From a bacterium (GTDB taxonomy: Bacteria; Tectomicrobia; Entotheonellia; Entotheonellales; Entotheonellaceae), in NCBI GenBank assembly GCA_027294925.1, contig JAPULM010000445.1:1-12307 (forward strand): DNA of 12,307 nt, given 5' to 3'. The position numbers and the translations under genes were made by a program. Under the pieces are notes generated by a model. It was not told where the DNA came from, did no database searches, and was given only the letters and a program-made list of their open reading frames with translations. Below, one piece after another: positions 1-9,864 of this stretch; the first letter of the stretch is position 1; every line of letters starts with the position of its first letter.

Positions 1-259
1 CCCGTCCACCACGAATCAAAACAATCGCGTGCTCTTGCAAGTTGTGACCAACCCCAGGTATATACGCCGTCACCTCAACACCATTCGTCAGGCGGACACG
101 CGCAACTTTACGTAGAGCCGAATTGGGTTTTTTAGGCGTTGACGTATACACTCTCGTACAAACCCCACGTTTCTGCGGACTTGCGCGCAAGGCAGGACTT
201 GTCGTTTTCTTCTTAGAACGCTTCCGTCCTTTACGCACAAGCTGATGGATAGTCGGCAT
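1..259 (-). CDS. rpsL: 30S ribosomal protein S12, N-terminal 86 residues (3' end outside window)
   Basis: S12 sits at the decoding centre of the small ribosomal subunit and helps control codon-anticodon accuracy. The reading frame starts with ATG at 259 and is still open at the left edge after 86 full codons, against about 124 for the whole protein. It begins [11 protein letters not shown] and contains the S12 signatures [12 protein letters not shown] (residues 28-39), [11 protein letters not shown] (41-51) and [16 protein letters not shown] (71-86). Lys42 and Lys43 (numbered without Met) are the wild-type residues; substitutions at Lys42 are a classic cause of streptomycin resistance. Lys87 and the methylthiolated Asp88 lie just beyond the edge. 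The start is fixed by AGGAGA 8 bases upstream. The basic segment KRSKKK near the N-terminus differs from E. coli but is common in other phyla. The gene follows rpoC after 65 bases, as the first gene of a str-type operon. Confidence 0.98.
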   Translation of the reverse strand, partial: MPTIHQLVRKGRKRSKKKTTSPALRASPQKRGVCTRVYTSTPKKPNSALRKVARVRLTNGVEVTAYIPGVGHNLQEHAIVLIRGGR

Positions 260-292
260 CCAAAGATTCTCCTGGTAAATCTAAAGCCGTAA

Positions 293-321
293 CATGTACC
301 ACGTGCTCCGGATACTGTCAA
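293..321 (-). promoter_or_regulatory. candidate sigma70-type promoter driving rpsL
   Basis: Read on the minus strand, a perfect TTGACA (321-316) is followed by a 17-base spacer and TACATG (298-293). The spacer ends in TGG, which gives an extended -10 (TGn) arrangement. The -35 box starts three bases after the rpoC stop codon. Transcription would start near 286, leaving a leader of roughly 27 bases that contains the rpsL Shine-Dalgarno. I see no terminator between rpoC and rpsL, so this would add to read-through rather than replace it. The -10 hexamer itself is weak (3 of 6), so this is an inference from sequence only. Confidence 0.45.
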
Positions 322-324
322 GGG

Positions 325-3300
325 CTAGTTAGCCAGCCCCTCTATTTTCTGACCCCTAGCAGACAACACAACCTCGGCCATATGACCGTTTTTAGGTACC
401 GCTTCGGGCTCGACGACCAATTCTTCGTCAGGCCCAACGACACGCTCACCGAGTTCATCCAGGTCCGCCACAATACCCGTACCAGCCGGAATAATCCGTC
501 CCATGATGACGTTTTCTTTCAATCCTCTGAGACGGTCAATCATGCCGCTCACAGCTGCTTGAGTCAACACCCGAGTGGTCTCCTGGAATGACGCTGCAGA
601 TATGAAGCTGTCGGTACTCAAAGATGATTTCGTAATACCCAATAAAACGGGCTTGCCACGCGCCGGGGTGCCGCCATCTCGCGCAACTTCTTGATTACGA
701 TGGGAAAAAATGACCTTTGCCACTTGCTCCCCAACGAGAAAATCCGTATCGCCCGGGTCCTCCACAACGACACGTTTGAGCATTTGCTTGACAATCACTT
801 CAATGTGTTTGTCATTGATTTGTACACCCTGTAAGCGATAAACCTCTTGAATCTCATTCACCAGATAATTTTGCAGCTCTCTTTCGCCTAATATATCCAG
901 AATATCATGCGGATTGGCAGCACCATCCATCAGAGGCTCACCGGCGCGCACCTTGTCACCCTCATGCACATTCACATATTTTCCGCGCGGGATTAGATAC
1001 TCTCGCTCCTCCCCGCTCTCACTGATCACCAGGACTTTACGTGCACCACGCGCAAACCCACCAAATTTAACCGTCCCGTCTATTTCTGATATGATCGCTT
1101 GCTCCTTTGGCTTACGGGCCTCAAAGAGCTCAGCAACCCGCGGCAAGCCACCGGTAATATCCTTGGTCTTCGTCGTCTCACGAGGAATTTTAGCGATAAC
1201 ATCACCTGCCGAGAGACTGTCCCCTTCAACAACAGAAATATGCGCCCCTGCTGGCAATATATATCGGCCAGCCGTCGTATTGTTCTCATCTTTAACGGAA
1301 ATACGCGGTTGACGCTTCTCATCATAATGATCAAGAATGACTTTCTGAGACAAGCCCGTTTGTTCGTCGAGTTCTTCCTGCATGGTAACGCCTTCTACAA
1401 TGTCGCCAAAAGCAACCCGACCACCCACCTCAGACAAAATTGACAATGTGTAAGGATCCCACTCGACCAATTTTTCACCGCGCTGGACCTGCTGCCCGTC
1501 CTTAACCCTCAGCCATGCGCCATAGACAATCTGATAGCGCTCTTTCTCTCGCCCCTGCTCATCCTCGATCGCCAAGACCCCATTACGATTCATAACCACG
1601 AGAGCCCCGCCACGATTCGTGACCGTGCGCAAATTTTGATGCCGCACAACCCCGCTATTTTTAGCCTGCTGGGTACTTTGCTCCACCTGACGACTAGCGG
1701 TTCCACCGATATGAAAAGTTCTCATAGTGAGCTGCGTACCCGGCTCACCTATCGACTGTGCTGCAATTACACCAACAGCTTCGCCTTGTTCAACTAAGGC
1801 GCCCGTAGCTAAATTGCGTCCGTAGCACATTGCACAAACGCCACTTTCGCGCTCACAGGACAGTACCGAGCGTATCTTCACCCGCTCAATACCGGCATTT
1901 TCCACCTGTTCAGCCATTTCTCCGTCGATCAGCGTGTTACGAGGCAGCAATACATCATTGTTATACGGATCGACAATATCCTCTGCGGCAACACGCCCGA
2001 CAATGCGCTCACCAAGCGATTCAATAATTTCGCCGCTCTGAACCAATGTCGTCGCCATAATACCATTGAGCGTGCCACAATCTTCGGCCCTAATGATGAT
2101 GTCCTGCGCAACATCAACCAAACGACGCGTCAAATATCCAGAGTTGGCTGTCTTCAAGGCCGTATCCGCCAATCCCTTGCGAGCGCCATGGGTAGAAATA
2201 AAGTACTGCAAAACGCTGAGCCCCTCACGGAAATTGGCCGTAATTGGCGTTTCCATAATCTCACCGCTGGGCTTGGCCATGAGGCCACGCATTCCTGCCA
2301 ACTGTCGAATCTGCTGCGCTCCCCCTCGTGCTCCGGAGTCAGCCATCAAATAAATCGGGTTGAAATCACGCCGCTCGCCGTTTTCACCCTCCCCATGCAT
2401 CACTTCTAAATCTTCACGCTCTAACTCTTTAAACATTTCATTTGAGACTTGCTCAGTAACTTGAGCCCAAATATCAACAATCTTGTTATACCGCTCACCG
2501 TTGGTAATCAGGCCTTCCCGGTACTGACTCTCGACGTCTACAACCAAACGCCGCGCCTCGGCTACCAGGGTTTCCTTCATCACCGGGATATGCATATCGT
2601 CAATACCAATAGACAGACCTGACTTGGTCGCATAGTAGAAGCCCACATCTTTCAGCTCCTCAAGCAGTTGGACCGTACGTTCCTTTCCAAATCGCTGATA
2701 ACACTCTGCTACCAAATCGGTCAATATACCTTTATCAATTTGACGGTTTACACGGGTAATGCCAAATTCTGGAGGAAGAACCTCGCTGAGCAAAACACGA
2801 CCGACCGTGGTGGTCACAACTTCACCACTCGCACGCACACGGATACGCGCCTGTAGACCGACTTCGCCTACATCATAGGCGACCCGCACCTCCTGCGTGT
2901 TGGCGAAAAGTTTCCCTTCCCCCTTCGACCCGCCGCGCTCTTTCGTCAGATAGTAACACCCCATAATAATATCCTGACTCGGGACGGCTACAGGCTTGCC
3001 GTGCGCCGCAGACAAAATATTATTAACAGATAGCATCAGTACCTTAGCTTCGACCTGCGCTTCCACCGACAAGGGGACATGCACTGCCATCTGATCGCCA
3101 TCAAAATCCGCATTGAATGCCGCACAGACAAGAGGATGAATCCGAATCGCTTTACCTTCCGCCAATACAGGCTCAAACGCCTGAATACCAAGGCGGTGGA
3201 GTGTCGGCGCCCGATTCAACATCACCGGGTATTCACGGATAATTTCGTCCAACACATCCCAAACCTCGGGCAATTCACTCTCCACCATTTTCCGGGCGCT

Positions 3301-4488
3301 TTTAATCGTATTAACATGCCCGCGCTCTTCGAGTTTGTTGTAAATAAACGGCTTAAAAAGTTCCAATGCCATCTTTTTAGGAAGTCCGCATTGGTGCAGC
3401 TTCAGTTCTGGACCTACCACAATCACTGAACGGCCAGAATAGTCAACCCGTTTACCCAGCAAATTCTGCCGAAAACGCCCCTGCTTCCCCTTCAACATAT
3501 CACTCAGCGACTTCAAAGGGCGCTTATTAGGACCACGCAGAGCACGCCCACGCCGACCGTTATCAAATAGCGCATCCACCGCTTCTTGCAACATACGCTT
3601 TTCATTACGGATAATAATATCAGGGGCTCGCAATTCTTGCAGACGAATCAAGCGATTGTTCCGGTTAATCACACGACGATAGAGATCATTCAGATCCGAC
3701 GTTGCAAACCGCCCACCGTCCAATGGCACTAGAGGGCGTAGCTCTGGCGGAATAACCGGGATAACCTCCAGAATCATCCATTCCGGTCGATTACCGGACT
3801 TGAGAAACGAATCAACAATTTTTAAACGCTTGACAATTTTCCGGCGCTTCTGAAGCGACGACGTTTCCCGCATTTCAGCTCGCAACGTCTCAGCAAGCTC
3901 CTCAAGCTCCAGCCGTTGCAACAACTCGCCAATAGCTTCTGCGCCCATACCAGCAACAAAGCTACCAGCTCCATGTTCTTTTATGAGTTCACGGTGCCGT
4001 TCCTCGGTAAGCAATTCCCGCTCTTTTAAGTCCGTCTCACGCGAGTTGATCACGACGTAGTTTTCGAAATAAAGGATGCGCTCGAGCTCACGCAAAGACA
4101 TATCTAACAGCGTCCCGATGCGACTCGGCAGACCCTTAAAAAACCAAACATGCGAAACCGGACAGGTCAGCTCAATGTGCCCTAAGCGCTCGCGTCTCAC
4201 CTTTGACTGAATCACTTCAACGCCGCACTTCTCACATACCACGCCGCGATGTTTCATACGCTTATACTTGCCGCAATTGCACTCCCAGTCCTTAACCGGG
4301 CCAAAAATTTTAGCACAGAACAAGCCATCACGTTCCGGTTTGAATGTACGGTAGTTAATCGTCTCCGGCTTCTTAACCTCCCCATGAGACCATGATCGAA
4401 TCTTTGTTGGCGAGGCAATACGGATACGAATTGCACTAAATGTTGTTGGGTCTTTAGGTCTTTCAAACAGATTAAAGATGCTGTCCAA
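325..4488 (-). CDS. rpoC: DNA-directed RNA polymerase subunit beta'
   Basis: This is the largest subunit of RNA polymerase; it holds the catalytic magnesium, the bridge helix, the trigger loop and much of the clamp. The product is 1387 residues, close to the 1407 of E. coli. The first zinc site is Cys70, Cys72, Cys85 and Cys88. The active-site loop NADFDGDQ (459-466) provides Asp461, Asp463 and Asp465. The bridge helix spans about 759-794. The second zinc site is Cys804, Cys878, Cys885 and Cys888. The trigger loop TMRTFHIGG (921-929) includes the catalytic-region His926. A long insertion of SI3 type fills about 930-1105 within the trigger loop, and the conserved [14 protein letters not shown] block lies at 1295-1308. 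The start is TTG at 4488, chosen because AAGGAG lies 7 bases upstream, the N-terminus [14 protein letters not shown] matches the family, and no later start is credible (the next Met is residue 78). The stop is TAG. Confidence 0.99.
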   Translation of the reverse strand: MDSIFNLFERPKDPTTFSAIRIRIASPTKIRSWSHGEVKKPETINYRTFKPERDGLFCAKIFGPVKDWECNCGKYKRMKHRGVVCEKCGVEVIQSKVRRERLGHIELTCPVSHVWFFKGLPSRIGTLLDMSLRELERILYFENYVVINSRETDLKERELLTEERHRELIKEHGAGSFVAGMGAEAIGELLQRLELEELAETLRAEMRETSSLQKRRKIVKRLKIVDSFLKSGNRPEWMILEVIPVIPPELRPLVPLDGGRFATSDLNDLYRRVINRNNRLIRLQELRAPDIIIRNEKRMLQEAVDALFDNGRRGRALRGPNKRPLKSLSDMLKGKQGRFRQNLLGKRVDYSGRSVIVVGPELKLHQCGLPKKMALELFKPFIYNKLEERGHVNTIKSARKMVESELPEVWDVLDEIIREYPVMLNRAPTLHRLGIQAFEPVLAEGKAIRIHPLVCAAFNADFDGDQMAVHVPLSVEAQVEAKVLMLSVNNILSAAHGKPVAVPSQDIIMGCYYLTKERGGSKGEGKLFANTQEVRVAYDVGEVGLQARIRVRASGEVVTTTVGRVLLSEVLPPEFGITRVNRQIDKGILTDLVAECYQRFGKERTVQLLEELKDVGFYYATKSGLSIGIDDMHIPVMKETLVAEARRLVVDVESQYREGLITNGERYNKIVDIWAQVTEQVSNEMFKELEREDLEVMHGEGENGERRDFNPIYLMADSGARGGAQQIRQLAGMRGLMAKPSGEIMETPITANFREGLSVLQYFISTHGARKGLADTALKTANSGYLTRRLVDVAQDIIIRAEDCGTLNGIMATTLVQSGEIIESLGERIVGRVAAEDIVDPYNNDVLLPRNTLIDGEMAEQVENAGIERVKIRSVLSCERESGVCAMCYGRNLATGALVEQGEAVGVIAAQSIGEPGTQLTMRTFHIGGTASRQVEQSTQQAKNSGVVRHQNLRTVTNRGGALVVMNRNGVLAIEDEQGREKERYQIVYGAWLRVKDGQQVQRGEKLVEWDPYTLSILSEVGGRVAFGDIVEGVTMQEELDEQTGLSQKVILDHYDEKRQPRISVKDENNTTAGRYILPAGAHISVVEGDSLSAGDVIAKIPRETTKTKDITGGLPRVAELFEARKPKEQAIISEIDGTVKFGGFARGARKVLVISESGEEREYLIPRGKYVNVHEGDKVRAGEPLMDGAANPHDILDILGERELQNYLVNEIQEVYRLQGVQINDKHIEVIVKQMLKRVVVEDPGDTDFLVGEQVAKVIFSHRNQEVARDGGTPARGKPVLLGITKSSLSTDSFISAASFQETTRVLTQAAVSGMIDRLRGLKENVIMGRIIPAGTGIVADLDELGERVVGPDEELVVEPEAVPKNGHMAEVVLSARGQKIEGLAN

Positions 4489-4495
4489 AGGTAGT

Positions 4496-4501
4496 CTCCT
4501 T
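4496..4501 (-). promoter_or_regulatory. ribosome binding site of rpoC (supports a TTG start)
   Basis: The minus strand reads AAGGAG, then seven bases (ACTACCT), then TTG. The near-ideal Shine-Dalgarno and spacing support TTG at 4488 as the real start of rpoC; there is no nearby ATG or GTG in frame. Confidence 0.85.
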
Positions 4502-4517
4502 CACCAGCAGAGTATCA

Positions 4518-4538
4518 GGCAAATCATCACGATCTGCC
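4518..4538 (-). other. hairpin in the rpoB-rpoC intergenic mRNA
   Basis: On the minus strand, GGCAGATC and GATTTGCC form an 8-base-pair stem with one G-U pair, closing a five-base loop (GTGAT). The stem lies in the 87-base gap between rpoB and rpoC, about 16 bases before the rpoC Shine-Dalgarno. No run of T follows, so it is not an intrinsic terminator. It could protect or mark an mRNA processing site, or adjust translation of rpoC. A function is not shown. Confidence 0.35.
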
Positions 4539-4575
4539 TCAAAGCTAGCGTAGCCTTTCCACACCGCAACGAATC

Positions 4576-7500
4576 TTATTCGGACATTTCCTCAAGGGAT
4601 TCTTCTTGTGGCAACTCTGCCGCCTCCAAGAGTTCGACATCTAACGCCAAGCTCTGCAACTCCTTGACCAATACATTGAATGATTCGGGCAAGTTCGCTT
4701 CTAGGGTATTCTCTCCCTTCACTATCGCTTCATACATACGCGTACGCCCGATCACATCATCGGACTTCACTGTCAACATTTCTTGTAACGTACGAGAAGC
4801 ACCGTACGCTTCAAGCGCCCACACTTCCATCTCACCAAGACGCTGACCGCCAAACTGTGCCTTACCGCCTAGCGGCTGCTGAGTAACCAAGGAATAGGGG
4901 CCAGTGGAGCGTGCATGAATCTTGTCGTCCACCAAATGGTGAAGCTTCATCATATCGATCTGACCAACCACGACTTTTTGATCACACGACTCTCCTGTTT
5001 TACCATCGAACAATGTCGTACGGCCATCCTCCGGCAAAGCAGCCTGAGCAAGCGCCTCCTTAATATCCGCTTCAGTGGCGCCATCAAACACCGGCGATGC
5101 AACCGTATACCCCAACTGTTTTGCTGCCCAGCCGAGGTGCGTTTCAAGAATTTGCCCGACATTCATACGCGACGGCACACCAAGCGGATTTAAGACCAAA
5201 TCCACCGGCGTTCCATCCTCTAAATAAGGCATATCTTCTTCCGGCACAATGATCGACACAACCCCCTTATTACCATGGCGACCGGCCATTTTGTCACCTA
5301 CACTAAGCTTCCGCTTCATGGCGACATACACCTTCACCAGCTTGATCACCCCTGGCGGCAATTCGTCCCCCCGCCGCATCTTGGCAATCTTTTCTTCCAG
5401 CGTCGTCTGTAACACATGTACGTGTTCTTTGGCCGTCCCTGCAATATTAGACAATTGTTCCTGCATCAGCTCGGAGCCGACAATCGGCAAATCCAGTAAT
5501 GTGCGGCCGGAAAAACCAGCCAAACTCACTTCTGTGAGCACCATCCCTTTAGCGACGACCACCGACGCGTCTTCACGGGACAATACGTCGGCAGCAGCAG
5601 TTTTCCCAACCAGCAAACTGCGGGTCTTGCGGTCCCGTTCATCTTCTACAATTTTGATCTCATCGTAAAAATCTTTCTCAAGGCGCGCCACATCTTCCTC
5701 TTCAATGGCACGCATACGCTCATCTTTCTCGGCCCCACGGCGGGAAAAAACGCGCACGCCAACAATGATGCCCTCGATCCCGGGCGGCGTCGTCAACGAT
5801 GTATCTCGCACATCGCCAGCCTTCTCGCCAAAGATCGCCTTCAGAAGTTTTTCTTCTGGACTCAGCTGCGTTTCGCCCTTCGGGGTAATTTTACCCACGA
5901 GAATATCACTCGGCTTCACCTTAGCGCCGATACGGATTATCCCGCTATCATCAAGATCTTTAAGTGCCTCCTCCCCTACATTGGGAATATCACGCGTGAT
6001 TTCCTCCTTACCTTGCTTGGTATCACACGCTTCAACGTCAAATTCCTCGATATGGATGGAGGTGAAAATATCTTCTTTGACCACGCGCTCGCTAATCACA
6101 ATAGCGTCTTCAAAGTTATAACCACCCCATGGCATAAAGGCAACCAGTATATTACGGCCAAGCGCTAATTCACCTCGATCCGTGGCAGGGCCATCAGCCA
6201 AGATGTCACCCTTCTTCACGTGCTGCCCAAGATGCACGATAGGCCGCTGGTTGATACACGTACTCTGATTCGAGCGCTGGTACTTGATCAATGAGTAAAT
6301 GTCAACCCGCGGTTCACCAGCATTACTACCCTCATCAACGCGTACCACAACTCGAGAGGCGTCAACATTGACAACCTCACCAGCCGCTTTGGCAAGAATT
6401 ACCGAGCCCGAATCACGAGCCGTAATTGCTTCCATACCCGTTCCAACCACGGGCGCCTCCGTACGTAGCAGGGGCACCGCCTGACGTTGCATATTCGAAC
6501 CCATCAAAGCGCGATTTGCATCGTCATTCTCAAGAAAAGGGATGAGGGACGCTGCGACGCTAACCAGCTGCTTCGGGGACACGTCCATGTAATCCACACC
6601 AGTAGGCGGCACCGAAACAAATTCGCCACCACGACGCGCCTGGATCGAATCCTGAACGAATTCACCCGTCTTACTAATTTCCGCATTGGCCTGGGCTATG
6701 ATGTAACGGTCTTCTTCGATGGCCGAAAGAAATTCAATTTCGTCCGACACAATACCAGCTTCAACCTTGCGATAAGGCGTTTCAATAAAACCGAAGCGAT
6801 TCACTCGCGCATAGGTGCTGAGAGATGCAATTAGACCAATATTAGGGCCTTCTGGGGTCTCAATCGGACAGATACGTCCATAGTGAGTAGGGTGCACATC
6901 ACGAACTTCAAAGCCTGCACGATCACGAGTCAAACCGCCAGGGCCCAGCGCAGAAAGACGCCGCTTATGCGTTACCTCTGACAGCGGGTTCGTCTGATCC
7001 ATAAACTGAGACAGTTGACTACTACCGAAGAATTCTTTAACTGCTGCCGTAACGGGTTTTGAATTGATGAGATCGTGTGGCATCGCAGCATCAAGATCAT
7101 GGATACTCATGCGCTCACGTACGGTACGCTCCATACGCACAAGGCCAATACGCAGTTGGTTCTCCAACAACTCCCCGACCGACCGCACACGGCGATTGCC
7201 GAGATGATCAATATCATCCACAGTCCCATCACCTTGTCGTAAAGCGAGCAAATAACGCACCAAGCCGACAATATCCTGCGTGGTCAACATGCGCGTCTCA
7301 AGCGGCAGATCAAGACCGAGTTTGGTGTTCAATTTCAGCCGCCCGATACGCGACAAGTCATAGCGTTTGGCATTAAAAAATAGATTGTCGAAAAACAGAC
7401 GCGCCGTCTCCTTGGTCGGAATATCACCAGGGCGCAGACGCTTATATATTTCCAACAGCGCCTCTTCCTGAGTCTTAAGTCGATCAGCTGTCAAGGTTAA

Positions 7501-8667
7501 ACGCAACGAAATGTCGGTACGCAGCGTATCAAGATGGAGTAGCTGAAATTCGGTCACGCCTTTAGCTTTAAGTTGAGCGACATCATCCGCTGTTAGCTCA
7601 TGGTTCAGCTCAACAAGTACCTCGCCTGTCGTCGCATCAATAATGTCCTCGGCAACCACTTGTCCGACAATCGCATCGTCTGTACATGGAATTTCTTCCA
7701 CCCCACTATTCAGCAACCGCCGCAATGCACTCCGTGAGATGCGTCGGCCAGCCCGCAGAATAGCCTCGCCGGTTTCCGGGTCCAATACGTCTTGCGGACT
7801 TTGCTGCTGCAACAATAGCTCCGAGACGCCCTTACTGAACACATCTTGACCCGAATCATATCGAATCGTTTCGCTTTTGTAGAAGGTCTGCAGAATGTCT
7901 TGAGAAGACAACCCTAAAGCCCGCAGCAAGATCGTCACCGGAAGTTTACGGCGGCGATCAATACGAACATAAAGTTGATCTTTGGCGTCAAATTCGAAAT
8001 CAAGCCATGAGCCACGATAAGGGATTAGGCGCGCCGAGTACAGCAGCTTCCCACTCGCAGTGCTGCGCCCTTTCTCTTGCGCAAAGAAAACCCCCGGAGA
8101 GCGGTGCAATTGGCTAACAATCACCCGCTCCGTACCATTAATGATAAACGTACCCTGGTCCGTCATTAACGGTACTTCGCCGAGATATACCTTCTGCTCC
8201 TTGACTTCCTTGATGGCAGGCGATGCCGCATCGCTTCCTTTCTCCCGAACCACGAGGCGCACCATAACCCGAAGCGGATTAGCATAGGTGGTACCCTTTT
8301 GACGGCACTCATCCACCTCATATTTTGATCGATACACAAGGGGTCGGCGACTCCCTTCAGAAACAACCCCGGCTCCCCCCAGGCCTTTATATTCGCCGTC
8401 CTCCGACTCCCACAAGCCAATCTCGTATCCAACATACTCAAGGGATGCTGTACCATTAAAGTCGCTAATGGGAAAAACGCTATGAAAAACCGCCTCCAAA
8501 CCGCGATCTTCACGATCTAACGGAGGACGCTCCTGTTGCAAAAACCGCGTATAGGATTTTTGCTGCACCTCGATAAGATTAGGAAGGTCAATAATTGTCG
8601 GAATTCGCGCGAAATCTCGACGCGCTCCGTCACGCATATCAACTTTTGACGCCTTGATCGCCGCCAT
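4576..8667 (-). CDS. rpoB: DNA-directed RNA polymerase subunit beta
   Basis: This is the second-largest RNA polymerase subunit; with beta' it forms the active-site cleft, and it is the rifampicin target. It has 1363 residues against 1342 in E. coli. The rifampicin region (546-579) reads [19 protein letters not shown] onward; Gln554, Asp557, His567, Arg570, Ser572 and Leu574 match E. coli 513, 516, 526, 529, 531 and 533, so no resistance substitution is visible there. [12 protein letters not shown] lies at 601-612. Active-site lysines are Lys1126 (GDKMAGR) and Lys1134 (HGNKG). A charged, probably coiled-coil stretch at about 979-1100 occupies the region of the E. coli lineage-specific insert. 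The E. coli segment that follows the ETHLG motif is much shorter here, about residues 1190-1192. The C-terminus has an extra acidic tail of some 15 residues. ATG at 8667 is preceded by GAGGAG five bases away. The stop is TAA; rpoC follows after 87 bases. Confidence 0.99.
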   Translation of the reverse strand: MAAIKASKVDMRDGARRDFARIPTIIDLPNLIEVQQKSYTRFLQQERPPLDREDRGLEAVFHSVFPISDFNGTASLEYVGYEIGLWESEDGEYKGLGGAGVVSEGSRRPLVYRSKYEVDECRQKGTTYANPLRVMVRLVVREKGSDAASPAIKEVKEQKVYLGEVPLMTDQGTFIINGTERVIVSQLHRSPGVFFAQEKGRSTASGKLLYSARLIPYRGSWLDFEFDAKDQLYVRIDRRRKLPVTILLRALGLSSQDILQTFYKSETIRYDSGQDVFSKGVSELLLQQQSPQDVLDPETGEAILRAGRRISRSALRRLLNSGVEEIPCTDDAIVGQVVAEDIIDATTGEVLVELNHELTADDVAQLKAKGVTEFQLLHLDTLRTDISLRLTLTADRLKTQEEALLEIYKRLRPGDIPTKETARLFFDNLFFNAKRYDLSRIGRLKLNTKLGLDLPLETRMLTTQDIVGLVRYLLALRQGDGTVDDIDHLGNRRVRSVGELLENQLRIGLVRMERTVRERMSIHDLDAAMPHDLINSKPVTAAVKEFFGSSQLSQFMDQTNPLSEVTHKRRLSALGPGGLTRDRAGFEVRDVHPTHYGRICPIETPEGPNIGLIASLSTYARVNRFGFIETPYRKVEAGIVSDEIEFLSAIEEDRYIIAQANAEISKTGEFVQDSIQARRGGEFVSVPPTGVDYMDVSPKQLVSVAASLIPFLENDDANRALMGSNMQRQAVPLLRTEAPVVGTGMEAITARDSGSVILAKAAGEVVNVDASRVVVRVDEGSNAGEPRVDIYSLIKYQRSNQSTCINQRPIVHLGQHVKKGDILADGPATDRGELALGRNILVAFMPWGGYNFEDAIVISERVVKEDIFTSIHIEEFDVEACDTKQGKEEITRDIPNVGEEALKDLDDSGIIRIGAKVKPSDILVGKITPKGETQLSPEEKLLKAIFGEKAGDVRDTSLTTPPGIEGIIVGVRVFSRRGAEKDERMRAIEEEDVARLEKDFYDEIKIVEDERDRKTRSLLVGKTAAADVLSREDASVVVAKGMVLTEVSLAGFSGRTLLDLPIVGSELMQEQLSNIAGTAKEHVHVLQTTLEEKIAKMRRGDELPPGVIKLVKVYVAMKRKLSVGDKMAGRHGNKGVVSIIVPEEDMPYLEDGTPVDLVLNPLGVPSRMNVGQILETHLGWAAKQLGYTVASPVFDGATEADIKEALAQAALPEDGRTTLFDGKTGESCDQKVVVGQIDMMKLHHLVDDKIHARSTGPYSLVTQQPLGGKAQFGGQRLGEMEVWALEAYGASRTLQEMLTVKSDDVIGRTRMYEAIVKGENTLEANLPESFNVLVKELQSLALDVELLEAAELPQEESLEEMSE

Positions 8668-8737
8668 GCTTACTCCTCATGTACAACAGAAGGATACTTC
8701 GCCCGGGTCTCTCCTACTAGACACGTTTCGGAAGGCG

Positions 8738-9121
8738 TCATTTCACCTCTACCAAGGCGCCAGCCTCTTCCAGCTGCTCCTTAATTGCATCAGCCTCCTC
8801 TTTTGAGATGCCTTCTTTTACAGCTGTTGGCGCTTCATCAACCACGGCCTTAGATTCTTTCAGTCCCAGCCCAGTAATCGCCCGCACAGCCTTAATGACC
8901 TGAATTTTCCTGTCACCAGGACCCGACAGGACGACAGCAAATTCGGTCTGTTCCACCGGCGCTTCCTCCGCGCCTCCGATGGCAGCCGCCGGCATCGCCG
9001 CCATCGGAGCAGCAGCGGTCACGCCAAACTTATCCTCCAGCTCCTTAACAAACTCCGACATCTCAAGCAGTGTCATGTTCTCGATAAAACCAATCACTTC
9101 TTCTTTACTGATTTCAGCCAT
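8738..9121 (-). CDS. rplL: 50S ribosomal protein L7/L12
   Basis: L7/L12 forms the mobile dimers of the ribosomal stalk, which recruit and activate translation GTPases such as EF-Tu and EF-G. The 127-residue product has the standard layout: an N-terminal dimerisation and L10-binding helix pair (1-33, including [22 protein letters not shown]), an Ala/Pro-rich flexible hinge (about 35-55), and a globular C-terminal domain (57-127) with the factor-binding helix region KIQVIKAVR and [12 protein letters not shown]. An open frame extends 16 codons further upstream, but family length and the Shine-Dalgarno place the start at the second of two adjacent ATGs (9121). The stop is TGA. The gene lies 48 bases after rplJ and 70 bases before rpoB. 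I see no strong attenuator hairpin in the rplL-rpoB gap, unlike the situation in E. coli. Confidence 0.98.
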   Translation of the reverse strand: MAEISKEEVIGFIENMTLLEMSEFVKELEDKFGVTAAAPMAAMPAAAIGGAEEAPVEQTEFAVVLSGPGDRKIQVIKAVRAITGLGLKESKAVVDEAPTAVKEGISKEEADAIKEQLEEAGALVEVK

Positions 9122-9127
9122 CATCTT

Positions 9128-9132
9128 CTCCC
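9128..9132 (-). promoter_or_regulatory. ribosome binding site of rplL (decides between two ATGs)
   Basis: The minus strand reads GGGAG followed by AAG ATG ATG. Spacing to the second ATG (9121) is six bases; to the first (9124) it is only three. The second ATG is therefore preferred, giving MAEISKEE as the N-terminus. Confidence 0.7.
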
Positions 9133-9169
9133 GCAACAAAACGCACACCGGTAAGCCACGGATAGCCAA

Positions 9170-9703
9170 TCACGCTCCGGACTCCCCCTCTTTTGCCTGT
9201 TTAATCGCAAGCAACGCATACAACAGCTGCCGTAACACGCCATGCAGGACGCCAACAAAGCCTGCTACCGGACTTTGCAAACCGCCCATCACCCAAGCCA
9301 ACAGCACCTCACGTGGCGGCAACTCCGCCAAGGCAGAGATATCTTTCGACGAAACCACCTTACCTTCGACCAGGCCGGCCCGAATTTCTAGTTTTGGCTG
9401 CCTCCTGGCGTATGCCGTTAGGGCTTTAGCCATTGCCACCACATCGTCAGCCGCAAACGCCACAGATGTCGGCCCAGCAAAGTGGTCTGTCAATGGCGCA
9501 TAATCGGTATTCTCAACCGCACGTCGGGCTAAGGTATTTTTCACCACCTGCAACTCGACCGCTACCTCACGGAGCCGAACACGCAACTCAGCCATCTGCG
9601 CCACATCAAGCCCACGATAGTCTGATAGAATAGCACCCTTTGCGCCGGCGAACTTGTCGTGCAACGCTGTGACTTTTTCTACTTTTACTGCCTTCCCAGA
9701 CAA
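9170..9703 (-). CDS. rplJ: 50S ribosomal protein L10
   Basis: L10 anchors the L7/L12 dimers to the 23S rRNA at the stalk base. As the L10-L7/L12 complex it represses its own mRNA in studied bacteria. The predicted protein has 177 residues and starts MSGKAVKVEKVTALHDKF. The N-terminal RNA-binding domain includes AKGAILSDYRGLDVAQMAEL (21-40) and VVKNTLARRA. The C-terminal part from about residue 138 is a long helix, AGFVGVLHGVLRQLLYALL (144-162), which carries the L7/L12 binding sites. The start is TTG at 9703, preceded by GGAGGGGAG at six bases. An ATG at 9784 would add 27 residues unlike any L10 and would run through the structured leader and the Shine-Dalgarno, so it is rejected. The stop is TGA, 48 bases before rplL. 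Helix length here would set the number of L12 dimers, but I cannot count them reliably. Confidence 0.96.
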   Translation of the reverse strand: MSGKAVKVEKVTALHDKFAGAKGAILSDYRGLDVAQMAELRVRLREVAVELQVVKNTLARRAVENTDYAPLTDHFAGPTSVAFAADDVVAMAKALTAYARRQPKLEIRAGLVEGKVVSSKDISALAELPPREVLLAWVMGGLQSPVAGFVGVLHGVLRQLLYALLAIKQAKEGESGA

Positions 9704-9709
9704 ACGCCT

Positions 9710-9718
9710 CTCCCCTCC
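9710..9718 (-). promoter_or_regulatory. ribosome binding site of rplJ (supports a TTG start)
   Basis: A purine-rich GGAGGGGAG on the minus strand stands six bases (AGGCGT) before TTG at 9703. It is the strongest Shine-Dalgarno near the gene and fits the usual L10 N-terminus, so it decides the start. Confidence 0.8.
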
Positions 9719-9745
9719 ACAGCCTAATACTGTGTACCGAAATTG

Positions 9746-9764
9746 CCCCGCCAAATTGGCAGGG
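9746..9764 (-). other. GC-rich hairpin in the rplJ leader
   Basis: On the minus strand CCCTGCC and GGCGGGG form seven base pairs (one U-G) around an AATTT loop. It resembles the stem of an attenuator, but only a short CAATTTC follows, not a T tract, so termination there is uncertain. Its 5' arm is shared with the longer-range GGCAGG/CCTGCC helix, so the two cannot form together. Confidence 0.5.
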
Positions 9765-9864
9765 GTAGCGTCAGTTAATTGCAAATAATTTCAAAGGTGA
9801 TCCGGCGCTTGAAACCGCCCAAGGCCTGCCGCCTAACTGTGCTAGCAAATCCGTCCACAATCGA

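Larger units (their letters stand above)
9704..9840 (-). promoter_or_regulatory. structured rplJ leader, candidate L10(L12) autoregulatory element
   Basis: The rplA-rplJ gap is the longest non-coding stretch in the window and is rich in pairing options on the minus strand. CAGTTA (9839-9834) can pair with TAACTG (9777-9772). GGCAGG (9830-9825) can pair with CCTGCC (9763-9758). CCCTGCC (9764-9758) can instead pair locally with GGCGGGG (9752-9746). The rplJ Shine-Dalgarno follows some 28 bases after the local hairpin. L10 leaders in other bacteria use a GCAGG/CCUGC helix in this position, so the family match is plausible. I could not line up the full consensus. Confidence 0.5.

Noticed and set aside
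8668..8737. Possible attenuator between rplL and rpoB, as in E. coli
   Set aside because: Only short, weak pairings (such as GTCT with AGAC) are visible, and no T tract follows.
9119..9169. Longer rplL with 16 extra N-terminal residues
   Set aside because: The extension lies in the rplJ-rplL gap, is unlike L7/L12 and would include the Shine-Dalgarno; family length is matched from 9121.
8979..9503. Plus-strand open frame of 174 codons opposite rplL and rplJ
   Set aside because: Low-complexity Ala/Ser-rich product that mirrors the L12 hinge and L10 codons; antisense to real genes and without start signals.
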